Positions 52,228-61,199 of a stretch of 64,000 nucleotides of DNA are shown here, piece by piece; position 1 is the stretch's first letter, and every line of letters begins with the position of its first letter. A program made the translations under genes and the position numbers. The notes under the pieces are model-generated. The model ran no database searches. It was given only the letters and a program-made list of their open reading frames with translations, and was not told where the DNA came from. Source of the DNA: JAGZEG01 sp963930185 (GTDB taxonomy: Bacteria; Actinomycetota; Coriobacteriia; Coriobacteriales; UMGS124); NCBI GenBank assembly GCA_963930185.1, contig CAWVLT010000047.1, forward strand, positions 5,410 to 69,409. The letters are read 5' to 3'.

Positions 52228-52887
52228 TTGAAGGACATCTATCTCGTCAGCACGGTGCGCATCAGCATTCCCGAGAACGCCTCCGAGCGTCTCGAGCAGG
52301 TGCTCGCATTCATGTCGCAGCACTGCGCGGACGCCACGCTCTCGAGCGTTGCCGCCCACTTCAGCTTCCACCCCAACACGGTGTCGGGCCTGATCAAGCG
52401 TGAGACGGGCAAGTCGTTCGGTGAGATTCTGCGCGAGATCCGCATGCAGCGGGCCATCAGCCTGCTCGATGCGCGCGTGATTCCCGTGGCGCAGGTCGCC
52501 CGCCTGTGCGGCTACGAGAACCCGAGCAACTTCTACCGGGTGTTCAAGGAGACGTTTGGACTCACGCCGCGCGCGTACGTGCAGCAACATGGCGGGGAGG
52601 TCCTGGACGACGATGAGTTTGGCGAGGTGTTCGTCGAGCCTGTGGGCGAAGAGGGCGTGGCGTGCAGGCCGCGCGCGGGTGCCGGGGGCGACCCTGCGCC
52701 CGACGGCCCGGTTGCGGGCGTGCCGGTCGCAGGGGAGGATGTGCCGCGTGCCACCGCGTCGCGTGCCGATGCGCCACATGATGGGTCTTCGGGCGCCGCG
52801 TTGCCTCGGCGCAAGGTCAGGGCCGGACGGGACAGTGGAATGAACGCCTCTGTCGGAGGGGCTTCCAAGGGGGAGGTGCGCGCGTGA
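52228..52887 (+). CDS. AraC-family transcriptional regulator
   Basis: The 219-residue protein has two HTH units typical of AraC DNA-binding domains (about 25-120): LSSVAAHFSFHPNTVSGLIK and VAQVARLCGYENPSNFYRVF, ending LTPRAYVQQ. There is no usual N-terminal ligand domain; after residue 125 the tail is Gly/Ala/Pro-rich and likely disordered. The start is a TTG at 52228 after GAGGGGCGA, because no ATG with a site lies before the HTH. The next gene overlaps its stop by 4 nt (GTGA). Confidence 0.85.
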   Translation: MKDIYLVSTVRISIPENASERLEQVLAFMSQHCADATLSSVAAHFSFHPNTVSGLIKRETGKSFGEILREIRMQRAISLLDARVIPVAQVARLCGYENPSNFYRVFKETFGLTPRAYVQQHGGEVLDDDEFGEVFVEPVGEEGVACRPRAGAGGDPAPDGPVAGVPVAGEDVPRATASRADAPHDGSSGAALPRRKVRAGRDSGMNASVGGASKGEVRA

Positions 52888-53771
52888 GGTCCATGGGCTC
52901 CGGTGCGGGCATTGACATCTGCGGGGTCGACTGGGAACGGGCGTGGCATGCGTATCAGGATGCGCGCACGGCTCCCAACGACGCCTCCCACTGGGACAGG
53001 CGCTCCGTCACCTATGGCAAGCATGCGGGCCGCGCCGCCGCAGACGAGCGGCACGACGTGGGGGAGTACGAGCGTGCGTTCATTGAGCGCTCGGGCATCG
53101 AGCCGGGGGAGAGCGTGCTCGACATGGGCTGTGGCGTGGGCATTCTCGCCGTGCCGCTTGCCAAGATGGGCTGCCATGTGGTGTGCGCCGACTTCTCCGA
53201 GGGCATGCTGGGCCGCCTGCGCGAGCGCGCCGAGGCGGCCGGCGTGCTCGACAGGATCGAGATCCGCAAGCTTGCCTGGGACGACGACTGGCGCGGGGCC
53301 GGCGTGGGGCCCGACTCGGTCGACGTGGCCATCGCCTCGCGCTCGCTTGCGACGTACAACCTCACCGACGCCTTGGTGAAGCTCGACACGACCGCGCGCC
53401 GGCGCGTCTGCGCGACGATCGCGGCCGGGCGCTCTCCCATGAAGGACGAGCGGGCCTTCGAGGCGGTGGGGCGTCCCCGCACGCCGGTGGCCGACGCGGC
53501 GTACGTGATCAACATCCTGCTCGCGCACGGGGTGTTCCCCGACGTGTCCTATATCGTGACGCATGGCCTGCCGGGGTTTGCCAGCCATGATGACGCGTTC
53601 GAGAAGCTTTCTGCCATGCTGGGGGGCGACCTGACGGCTGACGAGAAGGGGCGCCTCCATGCCTTTCTCGACGAGCACTACCGGGTGAATCCGGAGGCCG
53701 ACCCCAGCCGCGCCTTTGAGTCCGACAGGCGCCGCGAGGTGCGCTGGGCTTTCATCGCGTGGGGCGAGTAA
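52884..53771 (+). CDS. Class I SAM-dependent methyltransferase
   Basis: The 295-residue protein has SAM-binding motif I, VLDMGCGVGILAVPLA (about 78-93), then VVCADFSEGML (acidic post-I residue). The substrate is unknown. The GTG start at 52884 overlaps the AraC stop by 4 nt, a typical translational coupling; ATG 52893 is an alternative. Its place in a three-gene unit with a molybdoenzyme-type domain and a regulator suggests a common, as yet undefined process. Confidence 0.85.
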   Translation: MRSMGSGAGIDICGVDWERAWHAYQDARTAPNDASHWDRRSVTYGKHAGRAAADERHDVGEYERAFIERSGIEPGESVLDMGCGVGILAVPLAKMGCHVVCADFSEGMLGRLRERAEAAGVLDRIEIRKLAWDDDWRGAGVGPDSVDVAIASRSLATYNLTDALVKLDTTARRRVCATIAAGRSPMKDERAFEAVGRPRTPVADAAYVINILLAHGVFPDVSYIVTHGLPGFASHDDAFEKLSAMLGGDLTADEKGRLHAFLDEHYRVNPEADPSRAFESDRRREVRWAFIAWGE

Positions 53772-53855
53772 ACGAGAGACGGGGGACGGGCGGGATCCTT
53801 CGGGCGCGAGTGGGGTGCGAGGTGGCGCACGACCCTTTATTCGCTTCCATGTCCC

Positions 53856-54932
53856 CTACATCCGCCCGAGCACCTCGGCCTTCTTGGCGTCGTAGTCAGC
53901 GGGCTCGATGAGACCCAGGTCGAGCATCTTCTTGAGCTGGGAGAGCGTTGCCACGGGGTCGTCGGCCGTGTTGTCTGCGGAATCACCTGCCATCGCCTGT
54001 CGCGTCATAGCCGCGAACGGCTCTGCCGCCGCCATGCCGAGCGCGATTCCTGCCAGGTCGGCTGCCCCGCCGCCCGCACCAGGGTTGGATGCCATCGCCT
54101 TCATGATGTCGGCCGAGGTGACGCGCTCCCAGTCGTCGCCTAGGATTCCGAGTACGGCCTTGTCACCCTGTGCACCGCGGATCTTCTCGATGTTGTCCAT
54201 GCCGATCTGGTCGTAGCGGCGGCGTTGCTCGTCATCGGCGATGTTGAGCGCCGCGATGCTGAAGGCAACCAAGCCCAGGCCATACTCCTTGAGCGCCTCG
54301 GCGATGGAGGGGGCGACCTGGTCGGAGAACTCTTCCAGACGCGCCTCTATGCCGATCAGCTCGGCGTCAAGTGCGTTTAGACGTGCGGTGAGCAGTGACT
54401 TCACGGTGCTCTGGAACTGCATGGCAAACGTGCGCGTCATGTCGTCGGGCCTCACTGCGGTGACATTGTTGCCCACGCACGACTGCAGGAACTTTGCCGG
54501 GTCGGTCACGCGCACGCGGTACGAGCCGTGCGCCCGCACCTCGGTGGCGATGCCGAGCAGCTTGTCGCGCACCTGCAGCGGAGTGTCGGTGCCCCAGCGA
54601 ATTTCCACCGTGGTGGTGGTGCGCACGAAACAGACCACGCAGTTGAAGGTGCTCACACCGCCGGACATCATGTTGTGTAACCGGCTGACGAAGGGGTAGT
54701 TCTGCGTCGAGAGCTTGTAGGTGCCGCTGTCGAAGACCCCCTCGACAATGCCGCCGTTGATGAAGACCGCCTGCTCGCCGGGCATCACGACCAGCGTGGA
54801 ATTCGTGTTGAAGTCCTCCTCGGGCTGGCGCCACACGAGCAGATCACCTGTCCCCGAGTTCTTGATGACGTCGGTGAGGTGCTTGCGTCCACCCACGAAC
54901 GCGGATTCGTTGGCGTTTCTGAAGATACCCAT
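53856..54932 (-). CDS. SPFH-domain protein with C-terminal SHOCT (YdjI-like)
   Basis: The 358-residue protein has an SPFH/virion-core-protein-type domain (about 30-260), including LLVWRQPEEDFNTNSTLVVMP and VRTTTTVEIRWGTDTPL, a Gly/Ala-rich linker, and a C-terminal SHOCT motif (about 325-355; LSQLKKMLDLGLIEPADYDAKKAEVL). SPFH proteins form oligomeric scaffolds at membranes. AGAAAGG precedes ATG 54932. It is followed on the same strand by a zinc-ribbon gene, the usual partner type. Confidence 0.9.
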   Translation of the reverse strand: MGIFRNANESAFVGGRKHLTDVIKNSGTGDLLVWRQPEEDFNTNSTLVVMPGEQAVFINGGIVEGVFDSGTYKLSTQNYPFVSRLHNMMSGGVSTFNCVVCFVRTTTTVEIRWGTDTPLQVRDKLLGIATEVRAHGSYRVRVTDPAKFLQSCVGNNVTAVRPDDMTRTFAMQFQSTVKSLLTARLNALDAELIGIEARLEEFSDQVAPSIAEALKEYGLGLVAFSIAALNIADDEQRRRYDQIGMDNIEKIRGAQGDKAVLGILGDDWERVTSADIMKAMASNPGAGGGAADLAGIALGMAAAEPFAAMTRQAMAGDSADNTADDPVATLSQLKKMLDLGLIEPADYDAKKAEVLGRM

Positions 54933-55026
54933 GGTCGGCCTTTCTCGTGTGCGCGCGGGGACGTGGTTTGGGCGCGGTTTTAGGGTCTGCCGAGTTCAAG
55001 TCAGGAGAGTCGGCAACTGCGGCTCG

Positions 55027-56025
55027 CTAGATCTTGGTCTTCCACCAAAAGAGGGGCATATTCTCATAGAAGAGAATATCGCTTATATCGCGCTGCTGCT
55101 CGAAACTTATCGTGCGCTTGTCCTGCCACTTCTCTTCATGTTCCGCCCAGCGCCGCTTCGCGATCAGATCGCGCTCCACTGTGGAGAGCTCGGCCTTATT
55201 CGACGAGAGCTTTGCGCGGATTTTGCCGATTTTGGCCTGCTCGACAAGCAGCATCAGCACGCTCAGTGCGAGGGCGGCACCCGTGATGAGGGTAAAGATG
55301 CCTGGGGTCGCGCCATTGATGACGCTGAAAATGATCGAGCAGACGAACAGCACGCCGGCAACGACGATGAAAAAGATGCTCCGGGAGCGCTCGATCCCAA
55401 CGGCTGTCGACTCTTGGAGCTCAAGGTTCTTTTGTTCCTTTTTGATCTTTTCATATCGGACGATGAGTTCTCTGCTCGACAGCCTGCTAATGCGTTGCCA
55501 GTCGTCACCGATGACCTCGTGCAGCTCATCATGCCTGACTTTGGCGAGCTCTTTCTTAAACGTGTCAAGCGTCTTCTGCAGGCGCGGCCTCTCGTCGGTC
55601 GGGGCAAGCTGGATGGCGTGCTCGGCGCACTCCTCCACTTCGCCGAGGTCGGGCTGGTGCAGGTTCATGGCGTTTTTGAATTCGTTGGACTTCGCTCGCG
55701 CCATGCCCCACCATGCCCGCCACTCGTCGGCCCGGTCGTGGGCGAGGGCCTTGAAGGAACGGTATGCCTCGTCCTTGAGGTCCAGTGTGCTCAGCTGGGC
55801 CTCGGCGCTCTTAAGGCGAGACTCCACCGAGCGCGAGTCATCGACATGCAAGTGCTCCACGTGCTCGACCTTGCCGATGGTGGTGTTGTTGGTGACGTTG
55901 TAGTTGTTGATGGCCTTCTCCACCACGAACGGCGTGTTGCAAAATGGGCAGACCGCCGCGTCTTGGGAGGGGTCGATGGTAAGTGTCGCACCGCACTGGG
56001 TGCACTTTGCGGGGACGAGGGGCAT
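55027..56025 (-). CDS. Zinc-ribbon protein with helical region and two membrane helices
   Basis: The 332-residue protein begins with a zinc ribbon (CTQCGATLTID, then CPFCNTPFVVE; residues about 8-30), continues with a long helical region (about 55-205), then two hydrophobic segments (about 212-230 and 239-258) and another helical tail. It lies upstream of the SPFH gene and such pairs are common. Function is unknown; a membrane-tethered adaptor is possible. GAAAGGAAG precedes ATG 56025. Confidence 0.82.
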   Translation of the reverse strand: MPLVPAKCTQCGATLTIDPSQDAAVCPFCNTPFVVEKAINNYNVTNNTTIGKVEHVEHLHVDDSRSVESRLKSAEAQLSTLDLKDEAYRSFKALAHDRADEWRAWWGMARAKSNEFKNAMNLHQPDLGEVEECAEHAIQLAPTDERPRLQKTLDTFKKELAKVRHDELHEVIGDDWQRISRLSSRELIVRYEKIKKEQKNLELQESTAVGIERSRSIFFIVVAGVLFVCSIIFSVINGATPGIFTLITGAALALSVLMLLVEQAKIGKIRAKLSSNKAELSTVERDLIAKRRWAEHEEKWQDKRTISFEQQRDISDILFYENMPLFWWKTKI

Positions 56026-56243
56026 GGCGGGCTTCCTTTCTGGGCAGTATGAGCAGCCGGGCGGGCGTCCGATGCTTTCAGGCGACAGTATAGCGCTGCG
56101 GGCCAATATCACGTTTGTGCAAGCGATGCGTTGCGCGGAGGCAGGGACGGCGGGGTGGTGAGTACGCCGGCCTGGATGGTGACTGCGTTCATTTCGGCGG
56201 CTTCGGGTTACTCCAAATTGCAGAACTTTTCGCGCACAAAAAT

Positions 56244-56276
56244 GACCGCCTAGCCCGACTGTCGGGTTAGGCGGTC
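56244..56276. terminator. Terminator overlapping the end of the flavodoxin-like pseudogene
   Basis: Almost perfect 16-nt arms, 56244-56259 and 56261-56276, with one G-U. Read on the minus strand, a TTTTTG tract follows (TCATTTTTG). The TAA stop of the minus-strand frame (56267-56269) is inside the stem. Confidence 0.8.
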
Positions 56277-56934
56277 GTCCATTTTTTGAGATAGTTGGGG
56301 TTGGTGCCAGTGCAGGTCAGCATGACGGCGGTGCGCTTGGCGGGGCCCCACACGTAGTCGGGGTTCTTCCATGCCATGGCCCACAGACGGGTGAGCATGA
56401 GCATCATGCGAGAGTCGATGTTGTTGTAGTAGGTCGGGGCGATGCCGATGACGACGTTGGCGCGGTGCAGTGCCTCCAGGATCGGCACCATACCATCTTT
56501 CTGACCGTCAACCTGGTCAACGGGCAGGGTGCCGTTCAGCGTCATGAGCGGGGTGATCGAGTAGTCGCGCAGGTGAATGACTTCGATGTCGGCGGCATAC
56601 CGATCTCGTCAACGACGGTCTGGGCGATGTGGTCGCCGTTGCCGCCGATCGCCGCGGAGGAGGTGATGACCAGCACGTGGTCACGCTCGGACTGCGTCTC
56701 GAACTCGGCGATGTAGCTCCAGCTATAGTTGAAACAGCTGTCAACAAGCTCGCCGAATGGGGTGTCGAGCACCTCCTGATCGACCTCGGTGTCGCCCCAG
56801 CCGGCGTTGAAGCCGGGCTCACCGACGCGCTCGCTGGCGGCAAGGGCGGGCTTGGCCGCTATGCCGGCCGCAGCCAGGCCAGCGACTGCAAGGGCGCTGC
56901 CGGCAATCATGTTCCTGCGAGTGAGCTCTGCCAT
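56267..56934 (-). pseudogene. Tat-exported flavodoxin/FMN-reductase-like gene, frameshifted
   Basis: The first frame (from ATG 56934, after AAAGGGGATTC) gives a Tat signal (LTRRNMIAGSALAVAG), then HVLVITSSAAIGGNGDHIAQ, the phosphate-binding loop of flavodoxin-like proteins. It stops early at 56542. From about 56598 the expected protein continues in another frame: DIEVIHLRDYSITPLMTLNG through APTYYNNIDSRMMLMLTRL. One missing nucleotide near ATGCCGCC explains this. It may be a true inactivation or a sequencing error. An exported NADH/FMN-dependent reductase would be the intact function. Confidence 0.85.
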
Positions 56935-57228
56935 GATGAATCCCCTTTCTATGTGTCCGGCTTCCTTTCCGGGCACGATCGACTTGTCGGAGCGACCGGA
57001 GCCGCTCTTTGCGGCAAGCGCATCATCGGGCCGAGGATGCGCATTCCTATTTTCGTCACTGCCTTCCGGTGAAAAGGCGGGAGACATGAGACTCTAGCAA
57101 GGTTGTTGCATGGGGCGATGCGGGATTGGCGTAGGATCCGATTGACCGGTAATCCTGCCTCTGGTGCGCTTGCTTGCGCGTTACTATTGTGCGTGAAGAG
57201 TACGGACGCGATAAATAAGGAGCCACCA

Positions 57229-57690
57229 ATGGATCAGCAGCCAGTCGTCGGCATCATCATGGGCTCGCAGAGCGACATGCCCACCATGGAGGGATGCACC
57301 AAGGAGCTCGAGGAACTGGGCGTTCCCTACGAGCTGGTCATCGCCAGCGCACACCGCAAGCCCAATGTGGTGCATGAGTGGGCCGAGACCGCGGCCGATC
57401 GCGGCATCAAGGTCATCATCGCTGCCGCCGGCAAGGCCGCGCACCTCGGTGGTGTGGTGGCCGCCTTCACCCCGCTGCCCGTGATCGCCGTCCCCATGAA
57501 GACCAGCGACCTGGGCGGTCTGGACTCGCTGCTCTCCATGGTGCAGATGCCCAGCGGCGTGCCGGTGGCCACCGTGGCGATCAACGGTGCCAAGAACGCC
57601 GCCATCCTGGCCTGCCAGATCCTGGGAACGAGCCTGCCTGAGTACCGCGAGAAGATCGTGGAGCTCAAGCGCCAGATGGCCGAGGCGTAG
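57229..57690 (+). CDS. purE: N5-carboxyaminoimidazole ribonucleotide mutase
   Basis: PurE converts N5-CAIR to CAIR in purine synthesis. The 153-residue class I protein shows GIIMGSQSDMPTMEGC, the ASAHRKP catalytic His loop and AAAGKAAHLGGVVAAFTPLPV. AAGGAG precedes ATG 57229. The usual partner purK is not adjacent, and the gene appears to be single. A hairpin GGCGGCC-TTCG-GGCTGCC (57709-57726) lies downstream without a U-tract. Confidence 0.96.
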   Translation: MDQQPVVGIIMGSQSDMPTMEGCTKELEELGVPYELVIASAHRKPNVVHEWAETAADRGIKVIIAAAGKAAHLGGVVAAFTPLPVIAVPMKTSDLGGLDSLLSMVQMPSGVPVATVAINGAKNAAILACQILGTSLPEYREKIVELKRQMAEA

Positions 57691-57834
57691 GCGGCACTGG
57701 GAGAGGAGGGCGGCCTTCGGGCTGCCTGAATCCTGCGGATTGTCAAGGGCGGACGATGCGGCCGGCGGTGCAGGGTGGTTCGAATGGCCCCTGCGGCGCC
57801 GGCTCAGGTATGGGTGCCGTTCTTAGGCGCAATG

Positions 57835-58058
57835 TGTTTATGACACAATGCACGTTCTGGGGTTTCCAGATATCGGTAAATATCTCTCTTAGCAAGCAGG
57901 CTTTGGGGATAGCCGGCGTGCAAACGACGTGCTTTCCATGGTCGAGCGTGACTCCCGGGTCGAAGGCGCAGGTCGATCTTGTCATCGAGCGCAAGGACGG
58001 CATCGCTGATCTCTGAGAGATGAAGCGTTGTTTCGCGCGGCGTTTTGTAACGGAGTGA
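57835..58058 (+). pseudogene. Remnant of an ATPase C-terminal PD-(D/E)XK nuclease domain
   Basis: The frame holds KQALGIAGVQTTCFPWSS, then KAQVDLVIERKDGIADL, a stop (TGA 58014-58016) and EMK. Intact relatives of AAA-ATPase/DUF234-type genes read ...AQIDLLIDRKD...LCEMK, so a TGC/TGT to TGA change would give exactly this. No ATPase part precedes it. It occupies most of the 486-nt gap between purE and the phosphatase gene. Confidence 0.65.
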
Positions 58059-58176
58059 TTCTAGGAATCCCCCAGCATGATAGAACGTGTCGACGTCGAG
58101 GAACAGCCAGCTTACTGGTCAGCCTGATAGAATAGCGGCGTATGTTCTAGATAGCGGGCAACGTTCGGGGGTTTGC

Positions 58177-58980
58177 ATGATGACGCCGGGTGATGACAGC
58201 GCTGGGGCTCTCTTAGGCCCATCTGTTCTCGATGCGCTCTACCGGCGCTTTGGCCTTCGGCTTGCCTGCAGAAGCGCGCATGGCACCCCGATCTGGCGCT
58301 CGCGCGTTCTCGCGGATGCGTCTGCCGACGACCTGCACATGCTCGCGGAGCTCGATCTTGCCGACGTGTGGGATCTGCGCACCGATGATGAGCGCCTGCG
58401 CGCCCCGGTTTCGCCGTCACCCGGCACATGCGTCCATGTGATGCCGGGCCGTCTGTATCCCCCCAACCCCGACAGCGTGCACGGCGCGGACGTGCCTGAC
58501 ATCCCTGGCACTCCCGGACGGGCCGGGGATGTTCTTGCTGAGCAGATTGGGCGGGGTGACGTCGGGCGCGGCCTTCCTGGCGAGCGCATGAGTGTGATCT
58601 ACCGTAACCTTGGTGAGAACGCGAGCATGCTCGTGCCGGTCATCCGTTCGCTGCTTGTTGCCACGCGCCCCACGCTCGTGTGCTGCACGTCGGGCAAAGA
58701 CCGCACCGGCGTGGTGTGCTTTTGCGCGCAGCGTGCGCTGGGCGTCTCCCATGAGGATGCGCTTGCCGGCTACCTTGCCACGAACGTCGCAAACGCCGAG
58801 GTGAACGCCGCCGATCTTCGCGCCCTGGCGAGGCGGGGCATATCCCCGCAACGCCTTGAGGTGGCGCGCTCGCTGTTTTGCGCTCGGGAGGAGTATCTCG
58901 ACGCGTTCCTGGGGGCCGTCGTGCAGGCTTGGGGGTCGTTCGAGGCGTATCTCAATGAATGCCGACGTGGACTGATCTAA
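58177..58980 (+). CDS. Protein tyrosine/serine phosphatase (DSP/PTP-like)
   Basis: The 267-residue protein has the cysteine phosphatase P-loop CCTSGKDRTG (CxxGKDRTG variant; Cys and Arg catalytic) at about 168-177, plus the IWRSRVLADASADDLHML and LADVWDLRTDDE segments of the Y_phosphatase3 family. No signal is seen. Two ATGs (58177 and 58180) follow a GGGGG at 58167. Substrates could be phosphotyrosine proteins or phosphoinositides. Confidence 0.9.
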   Translation: MMTPGDDSAGALLGPSVLDALYRRFGLRLACRSAHGTPIWRSRVLADASADDLHMLAELDLADVWDLRTDDERLRAPVSPSPGTCVHVMPGRLYPPNPDSVHGADVPDIPGTPGRAGDVLAEQIGRGDVGRGLPGERMSVIYRNLGENASMLVPVIRSLLVATRPTLVCCTSGKDRTGVVCFCAQRALGVSHEDALAGYLATNVANAEVNAADLRALARRGISPQRLEVARSLFCAREEYLDAFLGAVVQAWGSFEAYLNECRRGLI

Positions 58981-58998
58981 AAGGTCCGACTAGGAAGC

Positions 58999-59016
58999 GA
59001 TGCCGCCGTCGGCATC
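58999..59016. terminator. Small hairpin between converging phosphatase and HIRAN genes
   Basis: A 7-bp stem GATGCCG/CGGCATC with a CCGT loop lies in the 35-nt gap. No U-tract is present, so it is a weak candidate. Confidence 0.35.
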
Positions 59017-59408
59017 TAGATGTCGCTCTTTCGTGCGTCCGTGACGTACATGCCCACGCGCACCTGATTGTAGGGGGCGGCCGAAGGGTCGACCTGCTGA
59101 ACGCGCAGCTCGAAGACGTCGGCATGTCCGTAGAACGCCAGAAGGGCCGGAAGCTCGTTGTCGGTGCGTGGAACAAAGCCGAGCTTGACGGAGCCGCGAT
59201 AGATCGCGAGGGCGTTGGGGTCGTGCGGGTTATCGGGCTCGGGAACAAGGGTTAGCCTCTCGCCGGGCTTGAGCTCGGTGAGCACCATGGCCCCATCCCA
59301 ATGCTTGAAACCTGCGACGTAGAACGAAGTGATGAGACGCGACGGCTCGTACACGAGATCCCCTTTCTGCCGGCGGCGCCTTCGGTGGCTCGCGTTCGCG
59401 GCGCTCAT
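59016..59408 (-). CDS. HIRAN-domain protein
   Basis: The 130-residue protein is almost all HIRAN: SFYVAGFKHWDGAMVLTEL, then LVPEPDNPHDPNALAIYRG and KLGFVPR. The HIRAN domain binds DNA ends and occurs in repair helicases; standalone bacterial versions are small. ATG 59408 has only a weak ribosome site, so a later start is possible. It converges on the phosphatase gene. Confidence 0.9.
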   Translation of the reverse strand: MSAANASHRRRRRQKGDLVYEPSRLITSFYVAGFKHWDGAMVLTELKPGERLTLVPEPDNPHDPNALAIYRGSVKLGFVPRTDNELPALLAFYGHADVFELRVQQVDPSAAPYNQVRVGMYVTDARKSDI

Positions 59409-59565
59409 GTCTGAGCACCTAGGCGCGGCCGCAACCGAAGGGCTTGGTTGACGTTGCCAACAAGATAGCAAGGGGGCCGGACAGAAACGGGGCGATTACG
59501 GCAAGACGATTTGGCGGGATGTCGCAATGCCCTTTGGATTGCGCTGGGCCATCGAGATGGAATGG

Positions 59566-61020
59566 CTATTCCTCGGACTCGTGCTGTGCGACCAGCCGGG
59601 CGAGCTCTTGGCGACTGTGGGTGCCCAGCTTCCTGTACACGGACTGTATCTGAGCGCGGACTGTATTCTGGGAGACGAAGAGTCTTTGTGCCGTCTCTCC
59701 CGCTGACAGGCCGGATACGATGAGCTGAAGCACCTCTGTCTCTCGCTGCGTAAGCTCGTGCTGACTGGCAAGGGCTGCACATGCAGATGCGATGTCATGC
59801 TGAGACTCGCTCGGCATCTCCTTTGATGGCGGCTCCTGGCGTGAGGCGACGAACGCATCTCGCTCGATGCCGGGGTCCGCCCACTCTCCCACGACGACGA
59901 GGACCATAGCGACGAGCAGACAGGACATGACGATAACGCAGAGCAGAAGCGGCTCGAGTGGCCATGCTTGGGCGAGGTGCGTTACGGAGTAGAACGCCGC
60001 CATGTACAGGGCGAGCCAGCCGCAAACCGCCTTGCCTGCGCCCTTGTCGCCGAGAAGCCCGTATCGGCAGCCTATGACCATAGTGAGAAACATCGTTGCC
60101 GAGTAGCTGAGCGTTCTGGAGAACGACGTGAATGCGGGGCCAAAGCCCGAAGCGATGGAGGGAATCACCATGGCAAACTGCAAAAGCAAAGTGATGCAGA
60201 CCAAGACTTTGAACAGGGGCGTATGCCTAAAGAAGTGCCGGCAAACCGTCGCGAGCAGAAACATGACCAACGGTCCAAGCGTCCATATCGTCGTGTTGTC
60301 GCCAGGTAGGCAGAATAGCAACGCGTGGGCGGCGCAGCAAAGGAAGATGGTCATGGCGGTAAGCGCGATGGCCAGCGTGCCAACGCCTTTCTTGTCGTGT
60401 GATTCAGGCGGCGTGGTGTGCGCCGTTTCGGCGCTCTCGCCAACAAGTGAGAACCCCATTAGGACGGGAAGCAGAGCGGTGAGTATCGTGCGCATTTCGA
60501 CAGGCAATACGATGAGACATGAGTACACAATGTACTGAACGAGAAAGGAGAGTCCCACAACAGCGACAATGCCTTCAATTCGCCTAGGGGTGCAGTCTTC
60601 TCCCCATAGCCTGAATATAAACGCAATGTATAGATCTGTAAGCAGAGTGCATGCCAAAGAGAGCACGGCCGGAAGATCGGGAATGCAGCCAAGCGAATAG
60701 ACCATAGTCGCGACTGCGCAGACGAGTGCCACGAGCTTTTTCCGGGCGGAGCCGACGGGGATCTTGATCGGAACTAGGGCGAAGAGCGCGAGAAACGCGG
60801 TGATGGCAAAGGAGTGCAGGATGGCGGAAAGGCTCTCGCGTGCATTTAAGGTTTGAAGGCTAGCGGCAACCTCCACGTTGACGGAGAGATACACACGAAG
60901 CAGGCCGGCGGTCATTGCCGAGGCGAGCATCGCCGGCGTCAAGGTGGCGAGTCGCGCGTTGAGGTCGTTGTCCGGCAGCGTTTGGATCACCCCTCCATGT
61001 CGTGACGCCAAGATGCACAT
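59566..61020 (-). CDS. Multi-pass membrane LuxR-type transcriptional regulator (3)
   Basis: The 484-residue protein has about 12 hydrophobic segments (residues 25-400) and a C-terminal LuxR HTH (about 420-478; LTQRETEVLQLIVSGLS, then VSQNTVRAQIQSVYRKLGTH). The start is not certain: no ribosome site stands before ATG 61020. It is divergent from the flavoprotein reductase at 61200, with tandem TGATTAATCA-like sites in the gap. That makes it the likely regulator of this reductase, as for LuxR 2. Confidence 0.9.
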   Translation of the reverse strand: MCILASRHGGVIQTLPDNDLNARLATLTPAMLASAMTAGLLRVYLSVNVEVAASLQTLNARESLSAILHSFAITAFLALFALVPIKIPVGSARKKLVALVCAVATMVYSLGCIPDLPAVLSLACTLLTDLYIAFIFRLWGEDCTPRRIEGIVAVVGLSFLVQYIVYSCLIVLPVEMRTILTALLPVLMGFSLVGESAETAHTTPPESHDKKGVGTLAIALTAMTIFLCCAAHALLFCLPGDNTTIWTLGPLVMFLLATVCRHFFRHTPLFKVLVCITLLLQFAMVIPSIASGFGPAFTSFSRTLSYSATMFLTMVIGCRYGLLGDKGAGKAVCGWLALYMAAFYSVTHLAQAWPLEPLLLCVIVMSCLLVAMVLVVVGEWADPGIERDAFVASRQEPPSKEMPSESQHDIASACAALASQHELTQRETEVLQLIVSGLSAGETAQRLFVSQNTVRAQIQSVYRKLGTHSRQELARLVAQHESEE

Positions 61021-61042
61021 GCCATTGTATCGTATTCGGCCT

Positions 61043-61066
61043 GGTGATTAATCAGGTGGTTAATCT
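61043..61066. promoter_or_regulatory. Tandem 12-bp repeats between LuxR 3 and reductase
   Basis: GGTGATTAATCA (61043-61054) is followed directly by GGTGGTTAATCT (61055-61066); the first contains the 10-bp palindrome TGATTAATCA. Located in the 179-nt divergent gap, it is a candidate regulator-binding site. Confidence 0.6.
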
Positions 61067-61199
61067 ATCCTCAGTGACACATTTTGCAAATAAGTCAGGT
61101 CATGCGCGATGCGTAACACTGCTTGTGACATAGAGAATGCATCGAGGTTGCGCGAGGTGTTTTCGCGCATAGGGTTCATAAAGCTAAGGAGGCATCATC

